From Rhodoferax_B ferrireducens_A (GTDB lineage Bacteria; Pseudomonadota; Gammaproteobacteria; Burkholderiales; Burkholderiaceae_C), in NCBI RefSeq assembly GCF_031458075.1, contig NZ_JAVDXT010000002.1, positions 1 to 64,000 on the forward strand: a stretch of DNA of 64,000 nt, in the 5' to 3' direction. Below are positions 7,947 through 16,856 of the stretch, piece by piece; position 1 is the stretch's first letter, and the number at the start of each line of letters is the position of its first letter. The notes under the pieces were generated by a model. That model searched no databases and was not told the DNA's origin. It was given only the letters and a program-made list of their open reading frames with translations. The position numbers and the translations under genes were made by a program.

Positions 7947-9818
7947 TTATCTTTTGGTAAATACGGCAAGGCCGTTGGCGATGTCAGACTCTGAAAACAG
8001 CAGCTCGTAGGCCGGGTCCTGGGAAAGAGAGGCCAGGTTGCGCTGGTTCTTGAACGTCTGCGTGCACTCCAGGATGATGGTTTCACAGCCATACACCTGT
8101 TGCAGCTCTGCAAAGCCTGTGAACTCGCGGCCGTTGATCACGGCCAGGTCAAATTGGCGGATGCCCAACTGGGCAAGGATGCTGGGAATGGCATTCGGGG
8201 TCAAACTGCCGGACTCCATTTCAGCCACGTCCTGGCGCAGCCAGTCCAGTACATGGTCCAGGGGGTAGTTCTGCAACTTCCCCGGTGTGGCTGCATAGAA
8301 GTGGCGGACATCTGCTTCGCTGGGGAAGGCTTCGCGCGCCACCGAACTGGCGTGGTAGCCGTGCACGAATCCTCGGCCCGCATAGCGTTGCATCATGGCC
8401 TCCAGCCGGGCCGGTGAGTTCTCGATGCAATGCAGCTGCGGGGAGGCGGTGTTGTGCCCCAGCTGCGCGATCAATGTGTCCAGGTGCGGGCTGGTAGCAG
8501 CCCCTACGACCAGCACATGTTTCAGCCTGGGGCTTTGTGCGAGCGTGGTCAGCAAGCTATGCAGCGCCGGGTTCGGCGTGGCTGTCGACTCCACGACCGG
8601 GGCCGCTAGGCCTGCTTGGATGTAACCGATCTCGGCGCGCAGACTGGCAACGTGTGCGGTCTGGCCCAGAGCTTGTGCGATCTGCATCTGAAACCCAGCG
8701 CATTGCACCGCCTCGCCGGCGCTCGGGTAGATATGCCTGTGGCCGCGGTAGCTCTCTTCGGCCGTCGATGTGGCGAGATCAATTTTCGACTGGACGCCAC
8801 CCAGCAAACCCAGGCAGTGCCCTTTCCAGGGCAGGCCATTGCGGGCAAACCATTCCTGGACTCCGCGCACCATGTTGCGGTTGATTTCGAACGGATCTAT
8901 GACCTGGCGGAAGGTTTCGCGCACCGCGCCAGGTACGCGTGTGGCGGACAGCAAGGCTTGTATGTGTCCCGCCAATGCTTCCGTCTCGGGCGCAGACCGG
9001 GAGATGCATTCAGGCAGTTGCAAAGAAAGGTCTTGCAGAGGGCCACGGATATCGTCACAGACCAGTACCGGCACATCGTTCAGCAGAGCTTCCATCACCG
9101 AGTTGGAAATACCCTCGGTCGTCGAGGTATGCACCAGCAAGCGGGCTCGCGCCAGGTAGGCGGACACCACGCTGTTGTTGGCCCCGATGGGGCGGCCATC
9201 GATCACGATACGGCCGTCTATGCGTAGCAATGCGTAGGGGTCAAATGGGTAGTGGAAGTATTCAATCTGCTTGCCGGCCTTTTGCACCACGTCGAAGAAG
9301 GACGCCAGCAGTTCCGGGCTGGAGCCCAGCGACTGGGCAAACAAATAGGCGGTGACGTTGGCTGCGAGCAGCGACTCCACCAGCAACTGCCCACGCTTGA
9401 GCGCAACCGGCGAAAAGACCGACACGACGTCGACAGTCTTCAGGCTGGGCGGCGTGGTGGCGGTAAATGGCAGGCCGGCGTTGTGCAAGCCGTAGGGCAG
9501 CTCCTGGGTCAGCGTGCGCAGAAAGCGGGCGCCCACACCTTCAAAGCGTTCAATCACTTTGTCCGGATAAAGCTGCCGCGCCTGGTTCACCGTTCCGGGG
9601 TGGGCAAACATGGCGCCAATGCAGCGCGGCTGGGGCAGCCAGTCAACGATATCCTGGTAGCCATTGGCGGCGGTGAGAACGTAGTAGTTCTGTTCTTCAA
9701 AAAGTCGGACCCGTTCTTCGGTCGGCCGCCAATCGCCCTGACACAGTACCAGCACGCCGGGGCTGTCCTCGCAGCGCTCTTTGAACACCTGCGCGTCCTG
9801 CATGGTGGAGAGTCCCAT
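7947..9818 (-). CDS. Glycosyltransferase with the same methyltransferase-like C-terminal domain
   Basis: 623 residues. The N-terminal 350 residues are a GT-B type transferase; HTSTTEGISNSVMEALLNDVP is the donor-binding segment of group 1 transferases. The C-terminal 200 residues (VLVVGAATSPHLDTL, FPSEADVRHFYAATPG, FDLAVINGREFTGFAEL, NGLAVFTKR) are clearly homologous to the tail of the facing gene that ends 14 bp away. The start is the ATG at 9818, which overlaps the stop of the upstream exostosin-like gene in a TGATG arrangement and implies translational coupling. It belongs to a leftward operon with UDP-glucuronate decarboxylase and the exostosin-like gene. Confidence 0.75.
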   Translation of the reverse strand: MGLSTMQDAQVFKERCEDSPGVLVLCQGDWRPTEERVRLFEEQNYYVLTAANGYQDIVDWLPQPRCIGAMFAHPGTVNQARQLYPDKVIERFEGVGARFLRTLTQELPYGLHNAGLPFTATTPPSLKTVDVVSVFSPVALKRGQLLVESLLAANVTAYLFAQSLGSSPELLASFFDVVQKAGKQIEYFHYPFDPYALLRIDGRIVIDGRPIGANNSVVSAYLARARLLVHTSTTEGISNSVMEALLNDVPVLVCDDIRGPLQDLSLQLPECISRSAPETEALAGHIQALLSATRVPGAVRETFRQVIDPFEINRNMVRGVQEWFARNGLPWKGHCLGLLGGVQSKIDLATSTAEESYRGHRHIYPSAGEAVQCAGFQMQIAQALGQTAHVASLRAEIGYIQAGLAAPVVESTATPNPALHSLLTTLAQSPRLKHVLVVGAATSPHLDTLIAQLGHNTASPQLHCIENSPARLEAMMQRYAGRGFVHGYHASSVAREAFPSEADVRHFYAATPGKLQNYPLDHVLDWLRQDVAEMESGSLTPNAIPSILAQLGIRQFDLAVINGREFTGFAELQQVYGCETIILECTQTFKNQRNLASLSQDPAYELLFSESDIANGLAVFTKR

Positions 9819-10759
9819 CAACCGGTCTTTCGTGTGAGCAGCTTTCGGAATTCCGCGCAGGACATGGGTTCCATCAGCTGTACCGGGTCTCCCGCGAGCT
9901 TGGCCGTCCAGTGGTGGCGGAACAAAGGCGAGAAGTCGAATTTTCGCTCGGGCAGCGCCTGGAAGTACTTCATCAAGGTATCGCGGTTGACCTCCTGCCA
10001 GTCGTCAACCAGCAGCACGGGCAAGTCGGTAAACAGTCCGGCCAAGGCATTCTTTTTGACGATGGGAATGCAGCCGAGCAAGAGGGCCTCCCAGGTGCGA
10101 TGGCAGTCCATGCCTGCGCCCTCGGGGCTGACGACAAACATGCATTCGGCCTGGCGCAGCCAGGTGCTGTTGCGCGGCACGGCGCTGGGCTCGAAGAAGC
10201 AGACGGACTTGTCCATCCTGTCAAAGCATTCCTGGCGGTCGCCTCGGCCCATGGCGAAGTGCCAGTTGCAATACGCCGTCAGATAGCGCTGGTTGAACTC
10301 AGGCGAGGCAGCCAGGGCGTTGAGCAGTGCGTTCTCTTGCGCGATGGGTGACATCGCGGTGATGCCCCACAAACCAGGCCGCTCCCACATGGTGTGGTAG
10401 TCCAGCCCAATGGGTAGCGCCACCAGCTTGGGATGCTGGGTTGCAAGATTCTGTGCGTACCAGCTTTGCAGATGGGGACTGCCCAGCAATGTGTTGATCG
10501 CCGGGCTGGACAGCATGGCCTCATCCACCGGCACGTCGCTGTCGCCACTCACCAGCACAAACGGATCGCGGATCTGCGGAAGAAAATTCTGCGCAAAATT
10601 CTGCAGCCCGTCGGTGCACACATAAATGGACCGACCGGGTCGATGGTGGCTGAGCAGGTCGGGCGCTATGTGGGGATGGCTGGAGACCGGCTTCGCGTGG
10701 TGGCTGCTACAGGACTTCAGCAGGCCCCGGCTGGAGACGAAGGTCGTGAGTTGTTCCAT
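9818..10759 (-). CDS. Exostosin-like (GT47-type) glycosyltransferase
   Basis: 313 residues. The segment FVVSPEGAGMDCHRTWEALLLGCIPIV is the nucleotide-sugar-binding motif of the exostosin family (SPxGxGxDxxRxWEALxxGxIPV). The N-terminal half is less conserved; no membrane helix is evident, so it should act in the cytoplasm. It sits 13 bp downstream of the UDP-glucuronate decarboxylase gene, which would make UDP-xylose, so a pentosyl transfer is plausible but not shown. It is coupled by a 1-bp overlap to the next transferase gene. Confidence 0.72.
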   Translation of the reverse strand: MEQLTTFVSSRGLLKSCSSHHAKPVSSHPHIAPDLLSHHRPGRSIYVCTDGLQNFAQNFLPQIRDPFVLVSGDSDVPVDEAMLSSPAINTLLGSPHLQSWYAQNLATQHPKLVALPIGLDYHTMWERPGLWGITAMSPIAQENALLNALAASPEFNQRYLTAYCNWHFAMGRGDRQECFDRMDKSVCFFEPSAVPRNSTWLRQAECMFVVSPEGAGMDCHRTWEALLLGCIPIVKKNALAGLFTDLPVLLVDDWQEVNRDTLMKYFQALPERKFDFSPLFRHHWTAKLAGDPVQLMEPMSCAEFRKLLTRKTG

Positions 10760-10772
10760 AGGTCCACGGCGT

Positions 10773-11720
10773 TCAGGCTAACTGGGCGAAGTAGGCGATC
10801 GTCTTCTCCAGGCCTTCACGCAAGGGGATGGTGGGCGACCAATCCAGCATCTTGCGGGCGAGGGCCAGGTCCGGCTTGCGCTGGCGTGGGTCATCTGCCG
10901 GAATCGGCAGATTCACAATGCCTGACTTGGTACCGGTCAGGGCCACCACCTGCTCGGCCAGTTCGCGCATGCTGAACTCTCCGGGGTTGCCGATATTCAC
11001 CGGCCCCGTAAAGTCATCCGGGCTGTCCATCATGCGCAACATGGCTTCGATTAGGTCGTCCACGTAGCAGAAGCTGCGGGTCTGGCCGCCGTCGCCGTAC
11101 AGCGTGATGTCCTTGCCCTGCAACGCCTGCATGATGAAGTTACTCACCACCCGGCCGTCGTCCGGGTGCATGCGTGGCCCATAGGTATTGAAGATCCGCA
11201 CCACCTTGATACGCAGCTGGTGCTGGCGGTGGTAGTCGAAGAACAGGGTTTCGGCACAGCGCTTGCCTTCGTCATAGCAGCTGCGAATACCAATCGGATT
11301 CACCCGGCCCCAGTACTCCTCAGGTTGCGGGTGTACCTCGGGGTCGCCATAGACTTCGGATGTGGAGGCTTGCAGGATCTTGGCCTTGCAGCGCTTGGCT
11401 AGCCCCAGCATATTGATGGCTCCGTGCACGCTGGTCTTGGTGGTCTGTACCGGGTCGTGCTGGTAGTGCACCGGGCTGGCAGGGCAGGCCAGGTTGTAGA
11501 TTTCATCGACCTCGACATACAGCGGAAACGTCACATCGTGGCGCATCAGCTCAAAATTGCTCTTGCCCAGCAAATGGGCGACGTTGCTCTTGCTGCCGGT
11601 GAAGAAGTTGTCCACGCACAGCACATCGTCACCCCGCTCCACCAGGCGGTCGCACAAATGGCTGCCCAGGAACCCAGCCCCTCCGGTGACCAAGATTCTT
11701 TTTCTCGATTTCTCACGCAT
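10773..11720 (-). CDS. UDP-glucuronate decarboxylase (UDP-xylose synthase)
   Basis: 315 residues, an extended short-chain dehydrogenase. It has the NAD motif GGAGFLGSH (residues 14-22), catalytic Ser/Thr in STSEVYGDP (near 120) and the YxxxK pair Y149/K153 in YDEGKR. Features such as HPQPEEYWGRVNPIGIRSCYDEGKR and NTYGPRM are diagnostic of UXS enzymes, which convert UDP-glucuronate to UDP-xylose, rather than of dTDP-glucose dehydratases. GAGGAG lies just upstream of the ATG. It is the first gene of a leftward operon with two glycosyltransferases and probably supplies their donor sugar. Confidence 0.9.
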   Translation of the reverse strand: MREKSRKRILVTGGAGFLGSHLCDRLVERGDDVLCVDNFFTGSKSNVAHLLGKSNFELMRHDVTFPLYVEVDEIYNLACPASPVHYQHDPVQTTKTSVHGAINMLGLAKRCKAKILQASTSEVYGDPEVHPQPEEYWGRVNPIGIRSCYDEGKRCAETLFFDYHRQHQLRIKVVRIFNTYGPRMHPDDGRVVSNFIMQALQGKDITLYGDGGQTRSFCYVDDLIEAMLRMMDSPDDFTGPVNIGNPGEFSMRELAEQVVALTGTKSGIVNLPIPADDPRQRKPDLALARKMLDWSPTIPLREGLEKTIAYFAQLA

Positions 11721-12025
11721 TGCGTCTCCTCAGTTGATGGGCTGTCGATAAGCCAAAGATCCCCTATCTTCGCCGATCATAAGGTGGGCCATAGCCGGAA
11801 AGTGATGCCGTTCTAGCGGCTTGTCCAGCGCTTAAAGCAGGCGTCTTTGCCAGCCCTACACCGGGGTGCAACCCGCGCTCAAGCTTCTTACATTTGCTTT
11901 ACCGCACGGCCACCGGGCAGACAGCTTGCGGCGTTGCAATGGTTTGGTGCAGAGCGGGTCGGACATCTGTTGCGGTGGGCATAGGTCTCCGCATCCGCCG
12001 CCTGCGCATTAACTTAGGAGTACCC
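11721..12025. other. Divergent intergenic region
   Basis: About 305 bp between the leftward UDP-glucuronate decarboxylase operon and the rightward outer-membrane protein gene. It must hold both promoters, but no convincing operator, RNA or ORF was seen. An in-frame extension of the rightward gene to 11894 is possible but would destroy its signal peptide. Confidence 0.4.
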
Positions 12026-12685
12026 ATGAAGCTGAACGTCTTTTTTTCCTCCATCGCTTGCGTACCGCTCGGTCTGGCCCTGGCAGCGCCGTTGGCCCAT
12101 GCCGCGGATCCGGCTGGCGATGTGTATGTGGGCGGTGGGTTATCGGTCAGCCGCACCTCAGGCCTGGGCGGGAAGATCGATTCCGCATTGTCCAGCCAGG
12201 GCATTGGCAGCAGCACCTCGGCCGACCACAGCAGTACCAACCCGAACTTTCGCCTGGGTTACCGCATCAACCCCAATGTGGCGGTAGAGGCCAGCTACGA
12301 CCGGGTGGGCAAGATGGACCTGCAGTCCGCCATCAGTTCGCCGACCGCCGACTCGGCGTCCGGTACCTGGAAGGGCCATGGGCTGGGCCTGCACGTGCTG
12401 GGTATTGCGCCGCTGGACGACAAATGGTCGCTGTATGGTCGCGTCGGGGTGGAGCGCTGGAAAACCAGCCTGGACCTAGCGTCGAACTCCGGCGGTTCCA
12501 CCAGCTACGGCGCCAGCAGCTCACACACTTCGCTGGCCTTGGGCGCAGGCGCCGCTTATGCCATCTCTCGCAATGTCGACGCTACGGCGGAACTGGTGCA
12601 CTACAACCACGTAGGCGACGCTACCTCTACCGGTAGGACCGGGTTGAACCAGTTCAACTTCGGTCTGCGCTACCACTTCATGTAA
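12026..12685 (+). CDS. Outer-membrane beta-barrel protein
   Basis: 219 residues. The start at 12026 is chosen because TAGGAG precedes it by 5 bp and it yields a signal peptide (MKLNVFF..., cleavage after AHA). The mature protein has alternating hydrophobic strands, e.g. FRLGYRINPNVAVEASYDRVG and WSLYGRVGVERWKTSL, and ends in FGLRYHFM. That terminal aromatic near the C-terminus is typical of barrels recognised by the BAM complex. It fits the 8-stranded OmpA/OmpW-like barrel group. Function unknown; it stands alone. Confidence 0.8.
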   Translation: MKLNVFFSSIACVPLGLALAAPLAHAADPAGDVYVGGGLSVSRTSGLGGKIDSALSSQGIGSSTSADHSSTNPNFRLGYRINPNVAVEASYDRVGKMDLQSAISSPTADSASGTWKGHGLGLHVLGIAPLDDKWSLYGRVGVERWKTSLDLASNSGGSTSYGASSSHTSLALGAGAAYAISRNVDATAELVHYNHVGDATSTGRTGLNQFNFGLRYHFM

Positions 12686-12697
12686 CTGGGCCCGCGG

Positions 12698-13693
12698 CTA
12701 GCCGGGGCGGGCTTGCGATGGCGCGCCTGCCTGGCCCAGCTGGTGCCAGGCCCGGCGCAGCTGGGTGTCCGAGCTGAAGCCTGCCAGCTCAGCTGCCTGG
12801 TTCACACTGTGACCCGACTGCAGCGCAGTGTGGGCCACGGCTAGGCGGATGCGGCGCAGGTACTGCAGCGGCGCGATCTTGGCGTACTCCATGAACAAGC
12901 GGGTCAGGTGGCGCGGCGAAGTGTGGGCGATGCTCGCCATGCGCGGCACCGTCCAGCTGTGGCGTGGGTCCAGGCTGACGGCGTCCTGCACTTTGTGCAG
13001 GGCGGGGTGCAGGTGGTTGCGGTAGCTCAGGAAGGGCGACAGCTCGGGGTCGTGCGGGCCGCGCCGCAGCGCCACCACCATGGTCTGCGCCACCTGTGCC
13101 GCGATGGGTTCGCCGCAGGTATCCGCTATGCGTTGCAGCACCAGGTCGATGCCCGTGGTCACGCCGGCGCTGCTGTACACCGGCGCATCTTCCACAAATA
13201 CCCGGTTCGCCACTACCTCGCATTCGGGGGCCACGTTGCGCAGTTCGTCCAGGTGCTGGTGGTGGGTGGTGACGCGGCGGCCGGTCAGCAGGCCGGCGTG
13301 GGCGGCCAGCAGGGTGCCCGCACACACCGTCACCAGCTCCAGTTGCTGGGTCACCAGGCGCAGGCCGCGCAGCCAGTGCAGCACGGCGCGGGCGGCGGCG
13401 TTGTCTACCGCGATGCTGCTGCCGGGCAGGCCGACCAGTACCACCCAGTGCGGCGTGGCCGGGTGGGCCAGCAGTGCGTCAGGCATGGGCTGCACTCCGG
13501 TCAGTTGGACGCCCACAGACGACGGCGTGTCTGCGTCCGGGCCGACAAACTGCAGCGCAAAGCGCTCGGGCTGGCCCTGGGCGACCAGGCACTGGTTGGC
13601 GATGCGCAGCGCCTCGGCCGGTCCGGCCCAGTCGAGGATCAGGCTGTTCGGCATCAGCACGAACAGCACCTGGATCAGGGGTTGGGTTGCCAT
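12698..13693 (-). CDS. GlxA-family transcriptional regulator (DJ-1/PfpI domain plus AraC HTH)
   Basis: 331 residues from the ATG at 13693. Residues about 8-185 are a DJ-1/PfpI domain with Cys124 at the nucleophile elbow (TVCAGTLLAAHAG). Residues about 230-325 are an AraC-type double helix-turn-helix (WTVPRMASIAHTSPRHLTRLF, then SVNQAAELAGFSSDTQLRRAW). Such proteins are usually activators of catabolic genes. The start overlaps the end of the upstream PfpI-like gene by 19 bp, so it is co-transcribed with it and with the isochorismatase-like gene. Confidence 0.88.
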   Translation of the reverse strand: MATQPLIQVLFVLMPNSLILDWAGPAEALRIANQCLVAQGQPERFALQFVGPDADTPSSVGVQLTGVQPMPDALLAHPATPHWVVLVGLPGSSIAVDNAAARAVLHWLRGLRLVTQQLELVTVCAGTLLAAHAGLLTGRRVTTHHQHLDELRNVAPECEVVANRVFVEDAPVYSSAGVTTGIDLVLQRIADTCGEPIAAQVAQTMVVALRRGPHDPELSPFLSYRNHLHPALHKVQDAVSLDPRHSWTVPRMASIAHTSPRHLTRLFMEYAKIAPLQYLRRIRLAVAHTALQSGHSVNQAAELAGFSSDTQLRRAWHQLGQAGAPSQARPG

Positions 13694-14280
13694 GCGTAGT
13701 CCATTTGCCGGGCCGTACGTGCCGCCAGTTCGGGGCCGGCCAGCTTGGCCACCAGGTGCAGGCACATATCGATGCCGGCGCTGATGCCGGCCGATGTAAT
13801 GGTGCGTCCGCAATCCACCCAGCGCGGGCCGGTCTGCACGTCCAGTGCCGGGAACAGGCGCTGCAGGTCGGCCACGTCTTCCCAGTGCGTGGTGACCGGG
13901 CCGCTCTGGATCACACCGCTCTGCGCCAGCAGGAAGGCGCCGGTGCAGACCGAGGCCACCGTGCTGGCCGTGCCTGCGGTGGCGGCGATCCAGTCGGTGG
14001 TGGGTTGGCAGGCCATGGCGGCATCGACCACGCCACCCGGAACCACCAGCAGGTCAGTCGAAGTGCAGCTGGCGAAGGTAGCATCCGGAATAATGCGTAA
14101 TCCGGCTCTGGCACGCACAGTATCTGTGTTACGTGCTACGCATTGTGTAGCAAACAGCGGTGGGTCGTTGGGGTGGCTGCGGCCATGGACCCGGCTGGCG
14201 GTAGTGAACACTTCGTAGGGGCCGGCGAAGTCCAGCGCTTCGACATCGTCGAACACCAGGATGGCAACGTGGTGCGTCAT
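13675..14280 (-). CDS. DJ-1/PfpI family protein
   Basis: 201 residues. A class I glutamine-amidotransferase-like fold with LLVVPGG near residues 78-83 and the nucleophile elbow SVCTGAFLLA with Cys112. The family includes hydratases such as isonitrile hydratase, glyoxalase III-like enzymes and regulators; the exact reaction cannot be read here. The ATG at 14280 overlaps the stop of the isochorismatase-like gene by 4 bp and the 3' end overlaps the GlxA-type regulator gene. A longer in-frame ORF to 14484 exists but lies inside the upstream gene. Confidence 0.83.
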   Translation of the reverse strand: MTHHVAILVFDDVEALDFAGPYEVFTTASRVHGRSHPNDPPLFATQCVARNTDTVRARAGLRIIPDATFASCTSTDLLVVPGGVVDAAMACQPTTDWIAATAGTASTVASVCTGAFLLAQSGVIQSGPVTTHWEDVADLQRLFPALDVQTGPRWVDCGRTITSAGISAGIDMCLHLVAKLAGPELAARTARQMDYAWQPNP

Positions 14281-14837
14281 GCTGCGGCTCCATCCAGGGC
14301 CTGTTCTACCGTGCAGATGCGGGCGAAGCGCTCCGTCAGCACGGCGGCGGTGCGGGCCTTGATGTCGGCGGCGGCCAGCACCGAGCCGTCCAGGTGCTGC
14401 ATGTCCCAGGTCAGCGTAGCGTCCAGGCAGTAGTCCACCGTCCAGCCCAGGTCGGACGCATGGCGGGTGGTGGTTTCGCAGCACTGCTCGGTGCGGATGC
14501 CGCTGATGATCAGCTTGCCGATGCCGTTTTCGGTCAGCCAGACGTCCAGCCCGGTGCCCACCAGCGCGCTGTGGCGGCTTTTGGTGAAGGTGGCGGTGGC
14601 TTCGAACGGTGCCAGGCCTTGGATCGGCTGGATGTGGCCGGATTCGACGGCGAAAGCGTTGTCGGCGGTCTTCGGGCCGGCCACATGGAAGATGCGCACG
14701 ATGGGGATGCCGCGGGCCACGCAGCCGTCGATCAAGGCGTTCTGTGCCGCCAGGTAGCCGGGCAGGTTGGCCGGCGTGAAGTAGGGGCGGTGCCGGAAGG
14801 ACTCTTGGGCATCGATCAAAATCAGACAGGTTTTCAT
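14277..14837 (-). CDS. Isochorismatase-like cysteine hydrolase
   Basis: 186 residues with the catalytic triad of the isochorismatase-like family: Asp9 (LILIDAQ), Lys86 (TFTKSRHSA) and Cys119 in GIRTEQCCETTTR. These enzymes hydrolyse amides such as nicotinamide or carbamoyl compounds; the substrate is not evident. It is the first gene of a three-gene leftward operon with a PfpI-like protein and a GlxA-type regulator, all tightly overlapped, which suggests catabolism of a small nitrogenous compound. Confidence 0.85.
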   Translation of the reverse strand: MKTCLILIDAQESFRHRPYFTPANLPGYLAAQNALIDGCVARGIPIVRIFHVAGPKTADNAFAVESGHIQPIQGLAPFEATATFTKSRHSALVGTGLDVWLTENGIGKLIISGIRTEQCCETTTRHASDLGWTVDYCLDATLTWDMQHLDGSVLAAADIKARTAAVLTERFARICTVEQALDGAAA

Positions 14838-14945
14838 GGTGTGTGCGTCGCAGCGTGTAGTGGATGATGCGCTCAATTTTCCTGCGCCACCAGCCAATCA
14901 GCCATTCGCCATCAGACTAGTTTCGATCATTTTAGGACACACATG

Positions 14946-14983
14946 AAAAAACCCCGCAGAGTTCGCACTCTGCGGGGTTTTTT
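14946..14983 (-). terminator. Rho-independent terminator downstream of groESL
   Basis: A near-perfect stem ACCCCGCAGAGT/ACTCTGCGGGGT with a TCGC loop, flanked by A and T runs that pair. It lies about 170 bp beyond the groEL stop on the transcribed side and before the next promoter, and could work in both directions. Confidence 0.85.
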
Positions 14984-15072
14984 CGTTTCCCCATATCAAA
15001 CAGGGAAGCTTGTTGCGTCGCGCAACCGGTGGCTGGGTAGGCGCATCGTCGCAGACAGTGGCCTCGCCTTGT

Positions 15073-15098
15073 CCAGTAACGCTTTGCAGCGTTACTGG
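15073..15098. repeat. Perfect inverted repeat between groEL and its terminator
   Basis: A 10-bp perfect inverted repeat, CCAGTAACGC and GCGTTACTGG, around a TTTGCA loop, with CTTG/CAAG outer pairing. It has no T-run, so it is more likely an mRNA 3' hairpin than a terminator. Confidence 0.6.
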
Positions 15099-15150
15099 AG
15101 GGCAAGACGGTGCAATGCCCCCAGCCGCCGGTTTCGCGGCGACCCGGGAT

Positions 15151-16803
15151 TTACATGCCCATGTCGCCCATGCCGCCCATTCCACCCATGCCACCAGGCA
15201 TGCCGCCGCCAGCACCGGATTCGTCTTTTGGAGACTCAGCGATCATGGCTTCGGTCGTCAGCATCAGGGATGCGACGGAGGCTGCGTTCTGCAGTGCGGT
15301 GCGGGTCACTTTCGTTGGGTCCAGGATGCCCATTTCGATCATGTCGCCGTATTCACCGTTGGCAGCGTTGTAGCCGTAGTTGCCCTTGCCGGCCAACACA
15401 GCAGCCACCACCACGGAGGCTTCTTCGCCTGCGTTGTAGACGATTTCGCGCAGAGGCGCTTCGATGGCCTTCAACACCAGCTTGATGCCGGCGTCTTGGT
15501 CAGCGTTGCTGCCCTTGATGTCGCCAGCAGCTTGCTTGGCGCGCAGCAGAGCCACGCCGCCGCCAGCCACGATGCCTTCTTCCACAGCAGCGCGGGTAGC
15601 GTGCAGGGCGTCTTCCACGCGGGCCTTCTTTTCCTTCATTTCGATTTCGGTCGTAGCGCCAACCTTGATCACGGCAACACCGCCGGCCAGCTTGGCCACG
15701 CGTTCTTGCAGTTTTTCACGGTCGTAGTCGCTGGTCGCTTCTTCGATCTGAACGCGCACTTGCTTGACGCGGGCTTCGATGTCGGCAGCTGCACCGGCGC
15801 CATCAATGATGGTGGTGTTTTCTTTGCCCACTTCGATGCGCTTGGCTTGGCCGAGGTCAGCCAGGGTGACTTTTTCCAGGGTCAGGCCGACTTCTTCAGC
15901 GATAACCTTGCCGCCGGTCAGGATGGCGATGTCTTCCAGCATGGCCTTGCGGCGGTCGCCGAAGCCAGGAGCCTTCACAGCCACAACCTTCAGGATGCCG
16001 CGGATGGTGTTGACCACCAGGGTCGCCAGTGCTTCGCCATCGACTTCTTCAGCGATGATCAGCAGAGGACGGCCAGACTTGGCAACTTGTTCCAGGGTCG
16101 GCAGCAGGTCACGGATGTTGCTGATCTTCTTGTCGAACAACAGCACAAACGGGTTGTCCAGCAAAGCGGCTTGCTTTTCTGGGTTGTTGATGAAGTAGGG
16201 CGATAGGTAGCCGCGGTCGAATTGCATGCCTTCGACGACGTCCAGTTCGCTGTCCAGCGACTTGCCGTCTTCGACGGTGATCACGCCTTCTTTGCCAACC
16301 TTGTCCATTGCGTCAGCAATGATCTTGCCGATGGATTCGTCGGAGTTGGCGGAGATCGAACCGACTTGGGCGATTTCCTTGGAGGTGGTGGTGGCCTTGG
16401 AAGCCTTCTTCAGTTCGGCGACCAAAGCAGTCACTGCCTTGTCGATGCCGCGCTTCAGATCCATCGGGTTCATGCCGGCGGCCACGTACTTCATGCCTTC
16501 GCGGATGATGGCTTGTGCCAGCACGGTCGCGGTGGTGGTGCCGTCACCAGCCAGGTCGGAGGTCTTGGAGGCCACTTCCTTGACCATCTGCGCACCCATG
16601 TTTTGCAGCTTGTCTTTGAGTTCGATTTCCTTGGCCACGGACACACCGTCCTTGGTCACGGTAGGGGCGCCGAAAGAGCGCTCCAGAACCACGTTACGGC
16701 CTTTAGGGCCCAGGGTCACCTTGACTGCGTTAGCCAGGATGTTCACGCCTTCAACCATGCGTGCGCGGGCTTCGCCGCCGAAAACTACGTCTTTTGCTGC
16801 CAT
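15151..16803 (-). CDS. groL: 60-kDa chaperonin GroEL
   Basis: 550 residues, full length. It begins AAKDVVFGGEARARM and contains the ATP-binding VTLGPKGRNVVLE, the nucleotide loop GDGTTTATVLA and the characteristic Gly/Met-rich tail with GGM repeats ending GDMGM. It forms the double-ring ATP-driven folding chamber with GroES. It follows groES by about 50 bp in the usual groES-groEL order, under CIRCE and probable sigma32 control. Confidence 0.99.
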   Translation of the reverse strand: MAAKDVVFGGEARARMVEGVNILANAVKVTLGPKGRNVVLERSFGAPTVTKDGVSVAKEIELKDKLQNMGAQMVKEVASKTSDLAGDGTTTATVLAQAIIREGMKYVAAGMNPMDLKRGIDKAVTALVAELKKASKATTTSKEIAQVGSISANSDESIGKIIADAMDKVGKEGVITVEDGKSLDSELDVVEGMQFDRGYLSPYFINNPEKQAALLDNPFVLLFDKKISNIRDLLPTLEQVAKSGRPLLIIAEEVDGEALATLVVNTIRGILKVVAVKAPGFGDRRKAMLEDIAILTGGKVIAEEVGLTLEKVTLADLGQAKRIEVGKENTTIIDGAGAAADIEARVKQVRVQIEEATSDYDREKLQERVAKLAGGVAVIKVGATTEIEMKEKKARVEDALHATRAAVEEGIVAGGGVALLRAKQAAGDIKGSNADQDAGIKLVLKAIEAPLREIVYNAGEEASVVVAAVLAGKGNYGYNAANGEYGDMIEMGILDPTKVTRTALQNAASVASLMLTTEAMIAESPKDESGAGGGMPGGMGGMGGMGDMGM

Positions 16804-16856
16804 GAGAATTTCTCCGGAATCAATAAATGGGGGAATGGACTAGAAAGGGAAAAGAT

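Noticed and set aside
15010..16206. Rightward ORF of 398 codons opposite groEL
   Set aside because: Antisense to a certain gene, no family features, crosses the groEL end hairpin.
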